59,607 nt of DNA from Bacteroidales bacterium (GTDB lineage: Bacteria; Bacteroidota; Bacteroidia; Bacteroidales; B18-G4): positions 1 through 59,607 of the forward strand of contig JAGYMZ010000014.1 in NCBI GenBank assembly GCA_018400295.1. The letters run 5' to 3'. Made by a program: the position numbers and the translations under genes. The notes beneath the pieces were generated by a model, which was not told the DNA's origin, searched no databases, and was given only the letters and a program-made list of their open reading frames with translations. Position 1 is the first letter of the stretch; the number at the start of each line of letters is the position of its first letter. Positions 48,856 to 57,934 of this stretch are shown in pieces.

Positions 48856-51444
48856 TCAGCGTGCCTGGGCAACGATTGCCTGCCTGAACCTTTTTACCTT
48901 TCCTTCCTGATTGAATACCTCCGCATGTATGATATATATTCCGGAAGATACCAGCGTACCAGAAGCACTTATGCCATCCCAGAAGATCCTTTCTTCTGTG
49001 CCCATGAGCATGTTCTCCGCCAGTTTCCGCGTCAGATAACCACGATCATCAAATATAAAAATGCTTGCTGTGTAGCCCGGCTTGTCAAATCTGAAGCTGA
49101 TCCTGACAGTACTTTGTTCCCCGTAAGACCCGGGATAAAAAACAGCAGGCTCGACCCGCACGGGGTCCTCTGAACCTGTGCCCGGATTATACTGCGAATT
49201 CCTTTCTGCAGGTGTGCCGAAACCGCTGGTCTGGGAAGCGGAATGCCAGTTGGTCGGATCTGCAGAACGTCCTGCCGGATCAATCCGTTCCAGGGCGACA
49301 CCACGGGTGAGATTAAGAAGGGGGAAGTGCATGCTTTGGTTATACTCCACGTTGTCCATGGGAAAACCATTTGCATCCCGGATCAGAATGGTGCCGGATG
49401 TGTTGGGTAACTGTGGCATATCCACACACCGGCGCAGCTTATCCCTGTCGGGCGGATCAAAATGACGGATCACGGTGGAGGGGTCCCTGGTGAAGGCTAC
49501 ATGATCACCCGGGAAAAGCAAATAGCATCCGCCGGAGAGAAGGGCAGTGACCGTATCGGCAGGATCCGGCCAGGATATCCGGATGGTTGACAAGGTATAT
49601 CCCTGCAGGTCTACAATATGAACGGAATTGTTATACAATTCCACGTATTCATCGCAACCCCCGGCGGGCTCAAACAGGATCTCATTGATGATTACGTCCT
49701 GGTCGAATGCGTCTTCGGGCGTGCCCACCGGCACGATTAGTTCCTCCGTGACAGCGGATCCGTTGCAATTTGAAATGCCGGCCCGCACAAGCAGTTCGTA
49801 TGCATTGCCGCGCTCAAATGCCGTTGCAAAATCCAGCCTCAGGGCGGTGTGAAATGCATCATGAAATTGTACCCGCCGGGGTTGGGTTTGCGTGGATAAA
49901 AGGATGAATGAAGCCGTATCTCTGGCGGTTTCGTGCAGGGATTGGTTAAAAAAGACCACGCAGGAGCTATCGCTGAATGCGCAGGTTTTTGTGGTGCGGA
50001 CCGGAATGTCTGCCAACGTGTTCAGGGAATTGGCTTCTCCGGGTGTACCGCCTGTTATGGAACGGGATGCCCCCCAGTTTTCCTGAAAAGCACAGGGATT
50101 GGATGGGTCCATGATCTCAAGGGAATATCCCCCTTCCTGTTTTGTTTCATCTCCATACCATGCAAGGCTGTATTCCAGACAATGGATGGTATTTCCCTTG
50201 TCATCCCCCAAACGGATCAATGCTCCCGCGTTACGCAGGGAAAAACCGTATATGCCTGCGCAATTCCCGTATGATGTGAAATATTCCTCATGGCCTTCTT
50301 TGCAGAGGATGCAATATCCCGAAGAAGGTACTGTGATCTCAGGTATTTCCCGGGTATCGTCACCGAGTACAAGGCTCCATCCTTTCATCAGGATATCATG
50401 GTTGGTGGTATTGTGCAGTTCCAGATATTCATATTCCGGCAGGCCCTGTGAAGGTACGGGGTCGGCCATGATCTCGCTGATGATGATGTCGTAAGGTCCG
50501 GGGCGGTAATGGGTGAAAGGCAGCGTCACCGGATCCATGCAATTTCCGGCCAGATCCTTTACACCCGATACCTGCAAATGGTATGAAGTTTCATTTTCAA
50601 AGGGTTCGTTCCAGGCCGTTATAACGGATCCGGGATCTCCGGAAGAAAGGCATGCCGTGGACGGGTTGCCATGGCCATGGTCAAGCTGATAGGCGGAAGG
50701 ATCGCAGGCGGACGGTCCGTCCAGGTATTCGGAGAAAGCAATGGCCAGGGAATTGCCGGACAAGGGTGAGATGCGGATGATCTCCGGAGGTATGCTGTCC
50801 ACGATACATGGGCCCATGTAAAAATCATCGAAGTAAAATTTCTTGCTGTTGCTCATGGTATATTGGCAATACAGTCCGAGGTAGTTTTGCGGTGAATACC
50901 CGGGCTCATAAGCCTCCGCTTCCTTAAGATAGTAGTCGCCCCCCTGCGGATCGGCATATAAAGTCCAGAGGCCTTCCCGGTAGGTTATTTTAAAACCGGC
51001 GGTGAAGGAGGAGGCGATCATGCCTTCTGTTCCCCGGCAAAGCGGGATAAGGGTATCATTTACCTGGCGGAAAAGTTCCGGTGCATCATCCGCCCCCGGC
51101 TCACCCAGCTGAAGGAAGTAACCCTTCAGCGGCTGACTCAGGTCGGGGTGGTCGGAAGAAAGGTATACCCTGCAAAAATTGTTGCCGGAGGGACTGAATT
51201 TTAATTGTACTTTGAAACGCCATTCGGTGGGGGATCCATCCCAGGAATCCGTTACCAACCAGGAAATATCTGCATCTTCGTCCTGAAGCTGCAATACAAA
51301 GTCCTCATTTACAGAGAACGTGCCGGCTGTTCCAAACCATGTTGGATCGTGGGTGAAATCCCCGTCAGAAAAGTCGTCCATGACCTGGGCAAATAAACTT
51401 GCCGGTATGATGAGCAGAAATACAATTTTTACGCGCATTTTCAT
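48856..51444 (-). CDS. Secreted lamin-tail domain protein
   Basis: An 862-residue exported protein. Seen: signal peptide ending SLFAQ; an N-terminal laminin-G-like domain (FSDGDFTHDPTWFGTAGTFS, RVYLSSDHPDLSQPLKGYFLQLG); Ig-like repeat regions; two lamin-tail domains (IIISEIMADPVPSQGLPEYEYLELHNTTNHDILMKGWSLV and VIINEILFEPAGGCDEYVELYNNSVHIVDLQGYTLS); and a FlgD-like Ig fold at the end (IFIFDDRGYLTRKLAENM, WDGISASGTLVSSGIYIIHAEV). The second ATG (51438) is also possible. No catalytic motif. Surface attachment or structural role inferred. Large for the window but ordinary for Bacteroidota. Confidence 0.82.
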   Translation of the reverse strand: MKMRVKIVFLLIIPASLFAQVMDDFSDGDFTHDPTWFGTAGTFSVNEDFVLQLQDEDADISWLVTDSWDGSPTEWRFKVQLKFSPSGNNFCRVYLSSDHPDLSQPLKGYFLQLGEPGADDAPELFRQVNDTLIPLCRGTEGMIASSFTAGFKITYREGLWTLYADPQGGDYYLKEAEAYEPGYSPQNYLGLYCQYTMSNSKKFYFDDFYMGPCIVDSIPPEIIRISPLSGNSLAIAFSEYLDGPSACDPSAYQLDHGHGNPSTACLSSGDPGSVITAWNEPFENETSYHLQVSGVKDLAGNCMDPVTLPFTHYRPGPYDIIISEIMADPVPSQGLPEYEYLELHNTTNHDILMKGWSLVLGDDTREIPEITVPSSGYCILCKEGHEEYFTSYGNCAGIYGFSLRNAGALIRLGDDKGNTIHCLEYSLAWYGDETKQEGGYSLEIMDPSNPCAFQENWGASRSITGGTPGEANSLNTLADIPVRTTKTCAFSDSSCVVFFNQSLHETARDTASFILLSTQTQPRRVQFHDAFHTALRLDFATAFERGNAYELLVRAGISNCNGSAVTEELIVPVGTPEDAFDQDVIINEILFEPAGGCDEYVELYNNSVHIVDLQGYTLSTIRISWPDPADTVTALLSGGCYLLFPGDHVAFTRDPSTVIRHFDPPDRDKLRRCVDMPQLPNTSGTILIRDANGFPMDNVEYNQSMHFPLLNLTRGVALERIDPAGRSADPTNWHSASQTSGFGTPAERNSQYNPGTGSEDPVRVEPAVFYPGSYGEQSTVRISFRFDKPGYTASIFIFDDRGYLTRKLAENMLMGTEERIFWDGISASGTLVSSGIYIIHAEVFNQEGKVKRFRQAIVAQAR

Positions 51445-51596
51445 AAATTTGTGCTTTTAAAAGGGTACAGACCGGATGCTCTCTATACTATTTATACCCA
51501 AAAACACGATTTGTACACAGGCGATGTAAAATTATTGCGGATGAACGCTGCACCTTGTCAATACACGGGAAAGAAAGCCATAAAAAAATTTGTCCT

Positions 51597-52589
51597 ATGA
51601 AAATAGCGGTTATTGGTGTTACCGGATTGGTGGGCAGGACGGTGCTGAAAGTGTTGCAGGAAAGCAATGTTTTTTCGCACATTGAGCTGATCCCGGTGGC
51701 TTCCCCGGCATCCACAGGCAGGGAAATAGCATTCGGCGGGGATGTGTATCATGTGGTTAGCATGGGGGATGCCCTTGAAGCGAATCCTCATTTTGCGATC
51801 TTTTCGGCGGGGTCATCCATATCACAGGAATGGGCCCCGCGTTTTGCCGGTGAAAACATCGTTGTGATCGATAATTCTTCTGCCTGGAGAATGGATCCCG
51901 GCGTACCCCTGGTGGTACCGGAAGTCAACGGTCATGCCATAACACGGAAGCACCGGCTTGTGGCCAATCCCAATTGCTCCACCATCCAGATGGTCATGGC
52001 ACTGGCACCCCTGCACAGGAAATATACAATACGGCGCGTGGTGGTTTCCACCTATCAGTCGGTGACAGGCACTGGCTATAAAGCCGTGCGGCAGCTGGAG
52101 AATGAGCGAAAAGGCGAACGGGGGGATAGGGTGTATCCGCATCCCATCGACCTTAACCTGTTGCCCCATGCCGGAGATTTTGATGACAACGGATATACAT
52201 CGGAAGAGATCAAACTCTTACAGGAGACCCAAAAAATACTGAACGACAACACAATACGGATAACCGCCACTGCTGTGCGGGTACCGGTATTGGGCGGGCA
52301 CTCGGAATCGGTGAATATAGCATTTGAAAACGATTTCAACCTCACTGATGTGCGTGACATCCTTGCACAGTCAAAAGGGATCCTGGTGGAAGATGATTTT
52401 CATGCAATGCGTTATCCGATGCCGGTGAATGCACGGGACCGGGATGAAGTGTTTGTGGGGCGCATACGGAGGGATTTTTCAAACGCAAATTCGCTGAATA
52501 TGTGGATTGTTTCGGATAACCTGAGAAAAGGAGCGGCAACCAATGCCGTGCAGATTGCCGAACACTATGTGATCAACAAAATGATGTGA
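51597..52589 (+). CDS. asd: Aspartate-semialdehyde dehydrogenase
   Basis: A 330-residue NADP-dependent enzyme that makes aspartate semialdehyde for lysine, methionine, threonine and diaminopimelate. The ATG at 51597 begins the nucleotide-binding motif KIAVIGVTGLVGRTVLKVLQ; the ATG at 51555 is rejected. Seen: catalytic C127 in ANPNCSTIQMVMAL and the substrate-binding H235 in VPVLGGHSESV, with GTGYKAVRQLENER nearby. Length normal. The stop overlaps the ribF start by one base. Confidence 0.97.
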   Translation: MKIAVIGVTGLVGRTVLKVLQESNVFSHIELIPVASPASTGREIAFGGDVYHVVSMGDALEANPHFAIFSAGSSISQEWAPRFAGENIVVIDNSSAWRMDPGVPLVVPEVNGHAITRKHRLVANPNCSTIQMVMALAPLHRKYTIRRVVVSTYQSVTGTGYKAVRQLENERKGERGDRVYPHPIDLNLLPHAGDFDDNGYTSEEIKLLQETQKILNDNTIRITATAVRVPVLGGHSESVNIAFENDFNLTDVRDILAQSKGILVEDDFHAMRYPMPVNARDRDEVFVGRIRRDFSNANSLNMWIVSDNLRKGAATNAVQIAEHYVINKMM

Positions 52590-53515
52590 TGAAAATATAC
52601 CAGTGTCTTGACGATTATGAATTCCAGGAAAATGCGGTGGTTACCGTGGGTACCTTCGATGGCGTCCATATGGGTCACCAAATGATCTTTCACCGTATGA
52701 AGGAGATTGCAGAGGCTGTTTCAGGACCAACGGTTGTTGTCACTTTTCATCCGCATCCCCGTTTGGTCGTTCATTCCGATAACCGGGACCTGAAATTTAT
52801 CAATACCCGTGAAAAAAAATACGACCGCATAGCGGCAGCCTGGATAGACTCCCTGATCATCATTAATTTTACCCCGGAATTCTCCCGTTTATCCTCGGAA
52901 GAATTCGTAAAACAGGTCCTGGTGGATAAGATCGGGCTCAGGCACCTGGTTGTGGGCTATGATCATCACTTTGGAAAGAACCGGGAGGGCGGCTATAAAA
53001 GCCTGAAAACCCTGGCCGGTAAATACAATTTCAGCATCCAGGAAGTGCCGGCCAAATATATACACAATATTGCCGTTAGCTCAACACAGATACGTAATGC
53101 CCTGAGACTGGGGGAGGTTGCGCTTGCCAATGAATTGCTGGGCTACGAGTACTCCATAACCGGAAAGGTAATGCGCGGTAAACGCATAGGCCATGAAATT
53201 GGTTTCCCGACGGCCAACATAGAGATGGAAGATGAATATAAGCTGATCACTGCCGTCGGGGTGTATGCCTGCCGGATAAATTACAAAGGGGACATGTACA
53301 ACGGTATGGGAAATATTGGATACCGCCCTACCGTGGATGATGGTAACTTTACCATAGAAGTGAACATTTTTAATTTTGACAGGGAGATCTATGGTGAATA
53401 TCTTACCATTTACTTCCTGGAAAGGATCAGGGATGAAATTAAGTTCCGCGATCTGAAAACCCTCCGCAAGCAACTGGTCAGAGACAGAAAAAAGGTGGTC
53501 CGGCTGCTCGGATGA
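52589..53515 (+). CDS. ribF: Bifunctional riboflavin kinase / FAD synthetase
   Basis: A 308-residue enzyme making FMN and FAD. Seen: the nucleotidyltransferase motif VTVGTFDGVHMGHQMIFHRM, FHPHPRLVV, LVVGYDHHFGKNREGGYKSL, then the kinase domain GKVMRGKRIGHEIGFPTANIEM and GVYACRINYKGDMYNGMGNIGYRPTV, ending RDEIKFRDLKTLRKQLVRD. The ATG at 52589 shares its A with the asd stop (TGATG overlap), giving tight coupling. Confidence 0.96.
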   Translation: MKIYQCLDDYEFQENAVVTVGTFDGVHMGHQMIFHRMKEIAEAVSGPTVVVTFHPHPRLVVHSDNRDLKFINTREKKYDRIAAAWIDSLIIINFTPEFSRLSSEEFVKQVLVDKIGLRHLVVGYDHHFGKNREGGYKSLKTLAGKYNFSIQEVPAKYIHNIAVSSTQIRNALRLGEVALANELLGYEYSITGKVMRGKRIGHEIGFPTANIEMEDEYKLITAVGVYACRINYKGDMYNGMGNIGYRPTVDDGNFTIEVNIFNFDREIYGEYLTIYFLERIRDEIKFRDLKTLRKQLVRDRKKVVRLLG

Positions 53516-53518
53516 ACC

Positions 53519-53977
53519 TTATTTTTTTTGGACGACCAGGCCTATCTTATGGATGCCCGGTGTCTGTAATTTCGGCATCCGGTTTTCTATTTCCAGGTCA
53601 CATGTTCCGGCTTCTTTAAACGTAAAATCCTTTCGTAACGGAATTTGTATGTCACGAAGGTTTTCCGGGCCGTCGCCCGGGAATTTGTCTTCATCATCCC
53701 GGATGCGAAGGTCATATTCGGTGAAGCGTTTTTCTCCCGAAGGGGTGATCAGAACTGTTGATATCAGAAGGTTGTGACCGGGGTACTGAGCGGAATGACG
53801 TATGGCGATGAAAACATCATAAGAAGCGCTGGTATCGTCAATGTCAAAATGAAAATCCACCGCTGAGAATTTGCTCCAGGAATGGTTATCCATGTTGACA
53901 TGTTGTTCAAATATCGTATTTCTTTCGCAGGAAAGAAGCAGGAGAAATAAGGGAAGGAGGCATAGTGGTCTTTTCAT
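53519..53977 (-). CDS. gldH: Gliding motility lipoprotein GldH
   Basis: A 152-residue lipoprotein, lipobox LLLLSC near residue 17. The ATG at 53977 is chosen because a longer frame from 54100 adds a stretch unlike a signal. Seen: the GldH pattern FEQHVNMDNHSWSKFSAVDFHFDIDD, ISTVLITPSGEKRF and IQIPLRKDFTFKEAGTCDLEIENRM. GldH is needed for gliding and for surface delivery linked to T9SS in flavobacteria, though it is also widespread in non-gliding species. A -7 element lies five bases before the start. Confidence 0.85.
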   Translation of the reverse strand: MKRPLCLLPLFLLLLSCERNTIFEQHVNMDNHSWSKFSAVDFHFDIDDTSASYDVFIAIRHSAQYPGHNLLISTVLITPSGEKRFTEYDLRIRDDEDKFPGDGPENLRDIQIPLRKDFTFKEAGTCDLEIENRMPKLQTPGIHKIGLVVQKK

Positions 53978-53981
53978 AACA

Positions 53982-53989
53982 CAAAGATA
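53982..53989 (-). promoter_or_regulatory. -7 element TATCTTTG five bases before the gldH start
   Basis: On the reverse strand 53989-53982 is an exact match to TAnnTTTG, with only TGTT between it and the ATG at 53977 plus one base. Transcription would start at about the ATG, so gldH is a candidate for a leaderless message. Confidence 0.5.
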
Positions 53990-54139
53990 CCGGAAGATCA
54001 CGACAAAACATACAAGTACCGGGAGAAAAACCAGGAATGCCTCAGCTTCCGGCGCCCTTTTTATGATCCGTTCCCCTGGCCCGGGAACTGCGGTCATCAA
54101 TATTTTCCCAAAAAATTTCTGAAATTCAAAATTCTATCT

Positions 54140-54147
54140 TATCTTTG
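54140..54147 (+). promoter_or_regulatory. -7 element TATCTTTG for tRNA-Phe
   Basis: An exact match to TAnnTTTG, 20 bases before the first base of tRNA-Phe and preceded by a T/A-rich stretch. Likely promoter of the tRNA gene. Confidence 0.6.
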
Positions 54148-54166
54148 CCATCCATTATAAAAACCC

Positions 54167-54239
<73 letters not shown>

Positions 54240-54249
54240 CCGGTAAAAT

Positions 54250-54288
54250 GAGGCTGTATCAGTTCTGTTCGATGCAGCCTCTTTTTTT
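54250..54288 (+). terminator. Rho-independent terminator after tRNA-Phe
   Basis: GAGGCTGTATC (54250-54260) pairs with GATGCAGCCTC (54271-54281) over 11 base pairs (one U-G pair), loop of 10 bases, followed by seven Ts (54282-54288). It separates tRNA-Phe from the selenocysteine genes. Confidence 0.9.
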
Positions 54289-54353
54289 ATGGCGTTCCAT
54301 GCCTCCTTTCCCTGTGAATTTTATGCTTTTTCTTCTTATCTTGCAGGCAATTA

Positions 54354-54446
54354 TAGAGAGGAAGGGACTGGTGTCCCGTCTGGTCTTCAAAACCAGTAGC
54401 AGACGGATAAAACCGGCTGTGGCAGGTTCGATTCCTGCCCTCTCTG
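54354..54446 (+). tRNA. selC: tRNA-Sec (anticodon UCA)
   Basis: Selenocysteine tRNA with anticodon TCA at 54387-54389 in loop CTTCAAA and stem CTGGT/ACCAG. Other features: an extended acceptor helix 54354-54361 with 54439-54446 (8 pairs, the outer one U-G), D-arm GGGAC/GTCCC with a 4-base loop TGGT, a long variable arm (54397-54421) with a CAG/CTG and CGG/CCG stem broken by an A-G mismatch, and T-arm GCAGG/CCTGC. The 8+5 helix and long extra arm fit bacterial tRNA-Sec. The exact 5' end is uncertain: a 7-pair acceptor with discriminator G at 54446 is possible. A candidate TATCTTGC element lies at 54337. selA starts 57 bases downstream. Confidence 0.9.
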
Positions 54447-54503
54447 CACGGCATTTCCGGGGAAAAGCAACGGCATTCGTTTTCCCCGGCTTTTCGTTTA
54501 CCC

Positions 54504-55922
54504 ATGGACAAAAAGGAAAGCGCATTGACAAAAATTCCCGGGGTGGATACCCTTTTGGCCCATCCAGCCATCCGGGAACTGACCGCCGGACATTCGGCGG
54601 ATCTGGTAAAGTATTGCATACGCGGGGTGGTTGGCCGGATCAGGCAGGAAGCTTTCCGGGGTAAGGAGATCCCCGGGATGGAAGAGATCCTGGCGATGGT
54701 CGGCGCGAAAGTGCAGGGGCTGATCTCCCCGAGTTTGCGCCGCGTGGTGAACGCCACCGGGATCCTGATCCATACAAATATGGGCCGGGCCCCGTTCAGT
54801 GATGCCGTTGCCGCTGAAGCCACCGGGATCCTGAAGGGATACAACAACCTGGAGTTCGACCTGGAAAGCGGAAAGAGGAAAACCCGTTATTTTCATATTA
54901 CCGAACGTTTCAAGTATCTGACCGGCGCCGGAGATGTACTGGTGGTGAACAACAACGCGGCCGCTGTGATGATGATCCTTAGATCCTTTGCCAAAGGCGG
55001 GGATGTCATCGTTTCCCGGGGCGAACTGATAGAGATCGGCGGTTCCTTCCGTTTGCCGGAGATCATGGCCGCCTCCGATTGCCACATGTTGGAGGTGGGG
55101 ACCACCAACAAAACCCGCATCGAAGACTATGAGAAAGCCATCACACCCTCCGCGGCCCTTTTGTTCAAAGCGCACCGTTCCAATTACGTGATCCGGGGAT
55201 TTACCCGGGAAGCTGCCCTGGAGGAACTGGTCAGCCTGGGAAAAAAACACCGGCTGCCCGTGGTCTATGACATGGGCTCGGGATTGTTGCGGAAATCTAC
55301 CATACCCGTGCTGGAAAAGGAACCCGACGTAAAACAAACCCTGAAGACGGGTGTTGACCTGGTGACCTTTAGTGGGGACAAGTTACTGGGTGCCGCCCAG
55401 GCCGGGATCATTGCCGGCAAAAAGGAACTGATCGGACGGCTGCGCCGCGAGCCCATGCTTCGCGCATTGCGGGTGGACAAGACCACGCTGGCCCTGTTGG
55501 AATCCTCCCTGCTGGCCTACCTCGATGAAGACAGGCTGAAACGTCAAAACATCATATTTTCCACGCTCACAAAAGACCGGGAACAAATAAAAAAAAGTGC
55601 GGAGGCCTTACAGGAAAAGCTGCAAGAAGCTGGCATACGCTCCGTTATGGAGGAAATGCCGGGCCATATTGGCGGCGGTGCCCTGCCGGGGGAAGAAATA
55701 CCGGCCTATGCGCTGCGCCTGCTGGCGGGTGAGACGTATCCACGCAAAGCCGGTGAATTTTCAGAAACCATGTACCATGCCCTGATGAAGCATGAACGAC
55801 CGGTGGTGGGCATCTTGAAAAAAGGCTCCCTCTACATACATTTGCTGACTGTTTTTGATGATGAGCTCAGTTCCCTGGCCACTGTCATCTGTGAAACATA
55901 CCAGGAAATACAACACCCATGA
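54504..55922 (+). CDS. selA: L-seryl-tRNA(Sec) selenium transferase SelA
   Basis: A 472-residue PLP enzyme that converts Ser-tRNA-Sec to Sec-tRNA-Sec using selenophosphate. Seen: NATGILIHTNMGRAPFSDAV, NLEFDLESGKRKTRY, VLVVNNNAAAVMMIL, YDMGSGLLRKSTIP, and the PLP-lysine K293 in TFSGDKLLGAAQAGIIAGKK. Length normal for SelA. The last codons overlap the selB start (ATGA overlap), so expression is coupled. It is the first protein gene after tRNA-Sec. Confidence 0.97.
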   Translation: MDKKESALTKIPGVDTLLAHPAIRELTAGHSADLVKYCIRGVVGRIRQEAFRGKEIPGMEEILAMVGAKVQGLISPSLRRVVNATGILIHTNMGRAPFSDAVAAEATGILKGYNNLEFDLESGKRKTRYFHITERFKYLTGAGDVLVVNNNAAAVMMILRSFAKGGDVIVSRGELIEIGGSFRLPEIMAASDCHMLEVGTTNKTRIEDYEKAITPSAALLFKAHRSNYVIRGFTREAALEELVSLGKKHRLPVVYDMGSGLLRKSTIPVLEKEPDVKQTLKTGVDLVTFSGDKLLGAAQAGIIAGKKELIGRLRREPMLRALRVDKTTLALLESSLLAYLDEDRLKRQNIIFSTLTKDREQIKKSAEALQEKLQEAGIRSVMEEMPGHIGGGALPGEEIPAYALRLLAGETYPRKAGEFSETMYHALMKHERPVVGILKKGSLYIHLLTVFDDELSSLATVICETYQEIQHP

Positions 55923-57877
55923 AGCACCTGATCATCGGAACCGCCGGACATGTGGACCACGGAAAGACGGCCCTGGTGAAAGCCCTTACAGGCATTGACT
56001 GCGATACCCACAAGGAGGAGAAAAGCCGGGGGATAACCATTAACCTGGGCTTCAGCCAGCTGGAACTGCCCGGCGGGGAAACGGCAGGCATCGTAGATGT
56101 CCCGGGGCATAAAGATTTTATTAAAACCATGGTCGCCGGAGCGTATGGAATAGACCTGGTAATGCTGGTGATCTCGGCCGACAGCGGGATCATGCCCCAG
56201 ACCAGGGAACATATGCGCATCATTGAAATGCTGGGCATACGAAAGGCTGTGGTGGCCCTGACCAAAACTGACCTTGTGGATGAAGAAACCCTGGAACTGG
56301 CCCGGCTCGAGGTATTGGAGTTCCTGGAAGGTACGGTATTTGAAAATGCCCCTGTGACCGGCGTTTCTGTGATCACAGGTGCAGGACTTGAGGGCCTGCG
56401 TGAGGCACTGGCCGATGAATTGGAGGCAATCCGCCCCCGGGATGACAGCGGCAATTTCCGCCTGTATATTGACCGGCTTTTCAATGTCAGGGGGATCGGA
56501 TATGTGGTGACCGGCACCGCCCTGTCCGGGAAACTTCAGGCCGGACAGGAAGTTTTTTTGCTGCCAGGCAGCCGGAAGAAAATCAAGGTGAAGGGATTGC
56601 AACGACACGGGGCAGAGGTGGATCGCATTCATGCCGGGGACCGGGCTGCCCTGAACCTGTCAGGGTTGAAAGCCGGGGAATTTACCCGCGGCATGCTCCT
56701 TTCCGGTGAACCGCTCCGGGAAACACAAATGGTCGATGCCTCCATCCGGGTATTTGAAAAGTGGACAGCCGGCACCTGGACGGAGGTATTGTTTTATTCC
56801 GGCACCTTTGAATGCCTTGCCCGCATGCACCTTCTCGACAAGGATAGGGTGGGGCCGGAAGGATCCGCCCTTGTGCAGCTCCACCTGCAATCCCCCGCAA
56901 TCCTCCTCAGGCGGGATAAATTCATACTCAGGAATTCAGCCAATGACCTGACCGTCGGCGGGGGAACGGTCCTGGACAACCGGCCCCTGCACCACAGAAA
57001 AAGGACCGCGGGGCTCCTGGAGGAACTCAGGTTGTTGGAAAGATCCGTGTTGGAAAAAGGGGGATTATCCGGGCTGATGGCCGTTGAACTTAAAAAGATC
57101 AACCGGCCGGTCACAGAAAATGAATTGGCAGAATTCATGACCAGGCCGGCAAAGGATATTGCGGAGGAAAGCCAAAAAGGGTTGCCGGAAGAGGTCAGGA
57201 TATATGCCGGCAGGGAGGGAAAACTGCTGATCCACAAATCCCCGGATGGACGGTACAGGAAAATCATTGTCCATGCACTGGAGGCCTGGCATAAAAAATA
57301 TCCGGTTTTTCCGCAAGGCATGGATACCGGCGAACTGGCCGGGAAAATGGGATTTGCTGGCGGAACCAGCGGCAGGCAGTATACGGAAGCCTTGCTGGAA
57401 CAACTCCATTCCGAAGGCCGGGTCCGTAAAGAAGGGAATACCTGGGCCCTGAAGGAACATCGGCCGGTGATCGACCAAAAGACGCAGGATGATTTGCAAT
57501 GGCTGGAGCAGGAGATCCGCTCCTGCGGATTGGAAATGTCGGCCCTGAAAGATCTGGAGATCATTGCCCGGGAACGGAACATCCATGGGGAAGCCTTGAA
57601 AATGATGCTGGTATACCTTGCCCGGGAAGGGAAGATCCATTTCAGGGGAAAGGAAATACTGCATGCCCCCGTTATAGAAGAAAGCCGGAAGCGTTTGCTG
57701 AAAGCGCTGCTTGGCAGGCCCAGGGGGATCAATGAAAAGGAATTCCGGGAGCTGGTCGGGGGGACGAAACGATCCGTGCAGTTGCTTTTGAACCTGTTCC
57801 TGGAAGAAGGGATCGTGCGGAAGGAAACGTTTTATGTGTATGTTACGGAAAAGGGAAGGGAGCAGGCAGGAGATTGA
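55919..57877 (+). CDS. selB: Selenocysteine-specific elongation factor SelB
   Basis: A 652-residue GTPase that brings Sec-tRNA-Sec to the ribosome and reads the SECIS element. Seen: G1 GTAGHVDHGKTALVKALTG (residues 7-25), G2 ITINLGFSQLELP, G3 DVPGHKDFIKTM, G4 TKTDLVD, then beta-barrel domains II and III (FNVRGIGYVVTGTALSGKL) and C-terminal winged helices (about residues 430-652, for example KRSVQLLLNLFLEEGIVRKETFYVYVTEKG) that bind the mRNA hairpin. Length is typical. A DNA-level repeat overlaps the stop at 57872. Confidence 0.97.
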   Translation: MKHLIIGTAGHVDHGKTALVKALTGIDCDTHKEEKSRGITINLGFSQLELPGGETAGIVDVPGHKDFIKTMVAGAYGIDLVMLVISADSGIMPQTREHMRIIEMLGIRKAVVALTKTDLVDEETLELARLEVLEFLEGTVFENAPVTGVSVITGAGLEGLREALADELEAIRPRDDSGNFRLYIDRLFNVRGIGYVVTGTALSGKLQAGQEVFLLPGSRKKIKVKGLQRHGAEVDRIHAGDRAALNLSGLKAGEFTRGMLLSGEPLRETQMVDASIRVFEKWTAGTWTEVLFYSGTFECLARMHLLDKDRVGPEGSALVQLHLQSPAILLRRDKFILRNSANDLTVGGGTVLDNRPLHHRKRTAGLLEELRLLERSVLEKGGLSGLMAVELKKINRPVTENELAEFMTRPAKDIAEESQKGLPEEVRIYAGREGKLLIHKSPDGRYRKIIVHALEAWHKKYPVFPQGMDTGELAGKMGFAGGTSGRQYTEALLEQLHSEGRVRKEGNTWALKEHRPVIDQKTQDDLQWLEQEIRSCGLEMSALKDLEIIARERNIHGEALKMMLVYLAREGKIHFRGKEILHAPVIEESRKRLLKALLGRPRGINEKEFRELVGGTKRSVQLLLNLFLEEGIVRKETFYVYVTEKGREQAGD

Positions 57878-57901
57878 GCGATTGAGGATTGAACGATTGC
57901 G
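57872..57901. repeat. Four phased GATTG copies at the selB end
   Basis: GATTG occurs at 57872, 57880, 57887 and 57895 with spacers of 2-3 bases (GATTGAGC-GATTGAG-GATTGAAC-GATTGCGC). The array begins inside selB and fills the first half of the gap before the YedF-like gene. Probably a minisatellite-like intergenic repeat. Confidence 0.65.
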
Positions 57902-57934
57902 CGATATTCGAAGTATAACAAATAAAGCCATTCT

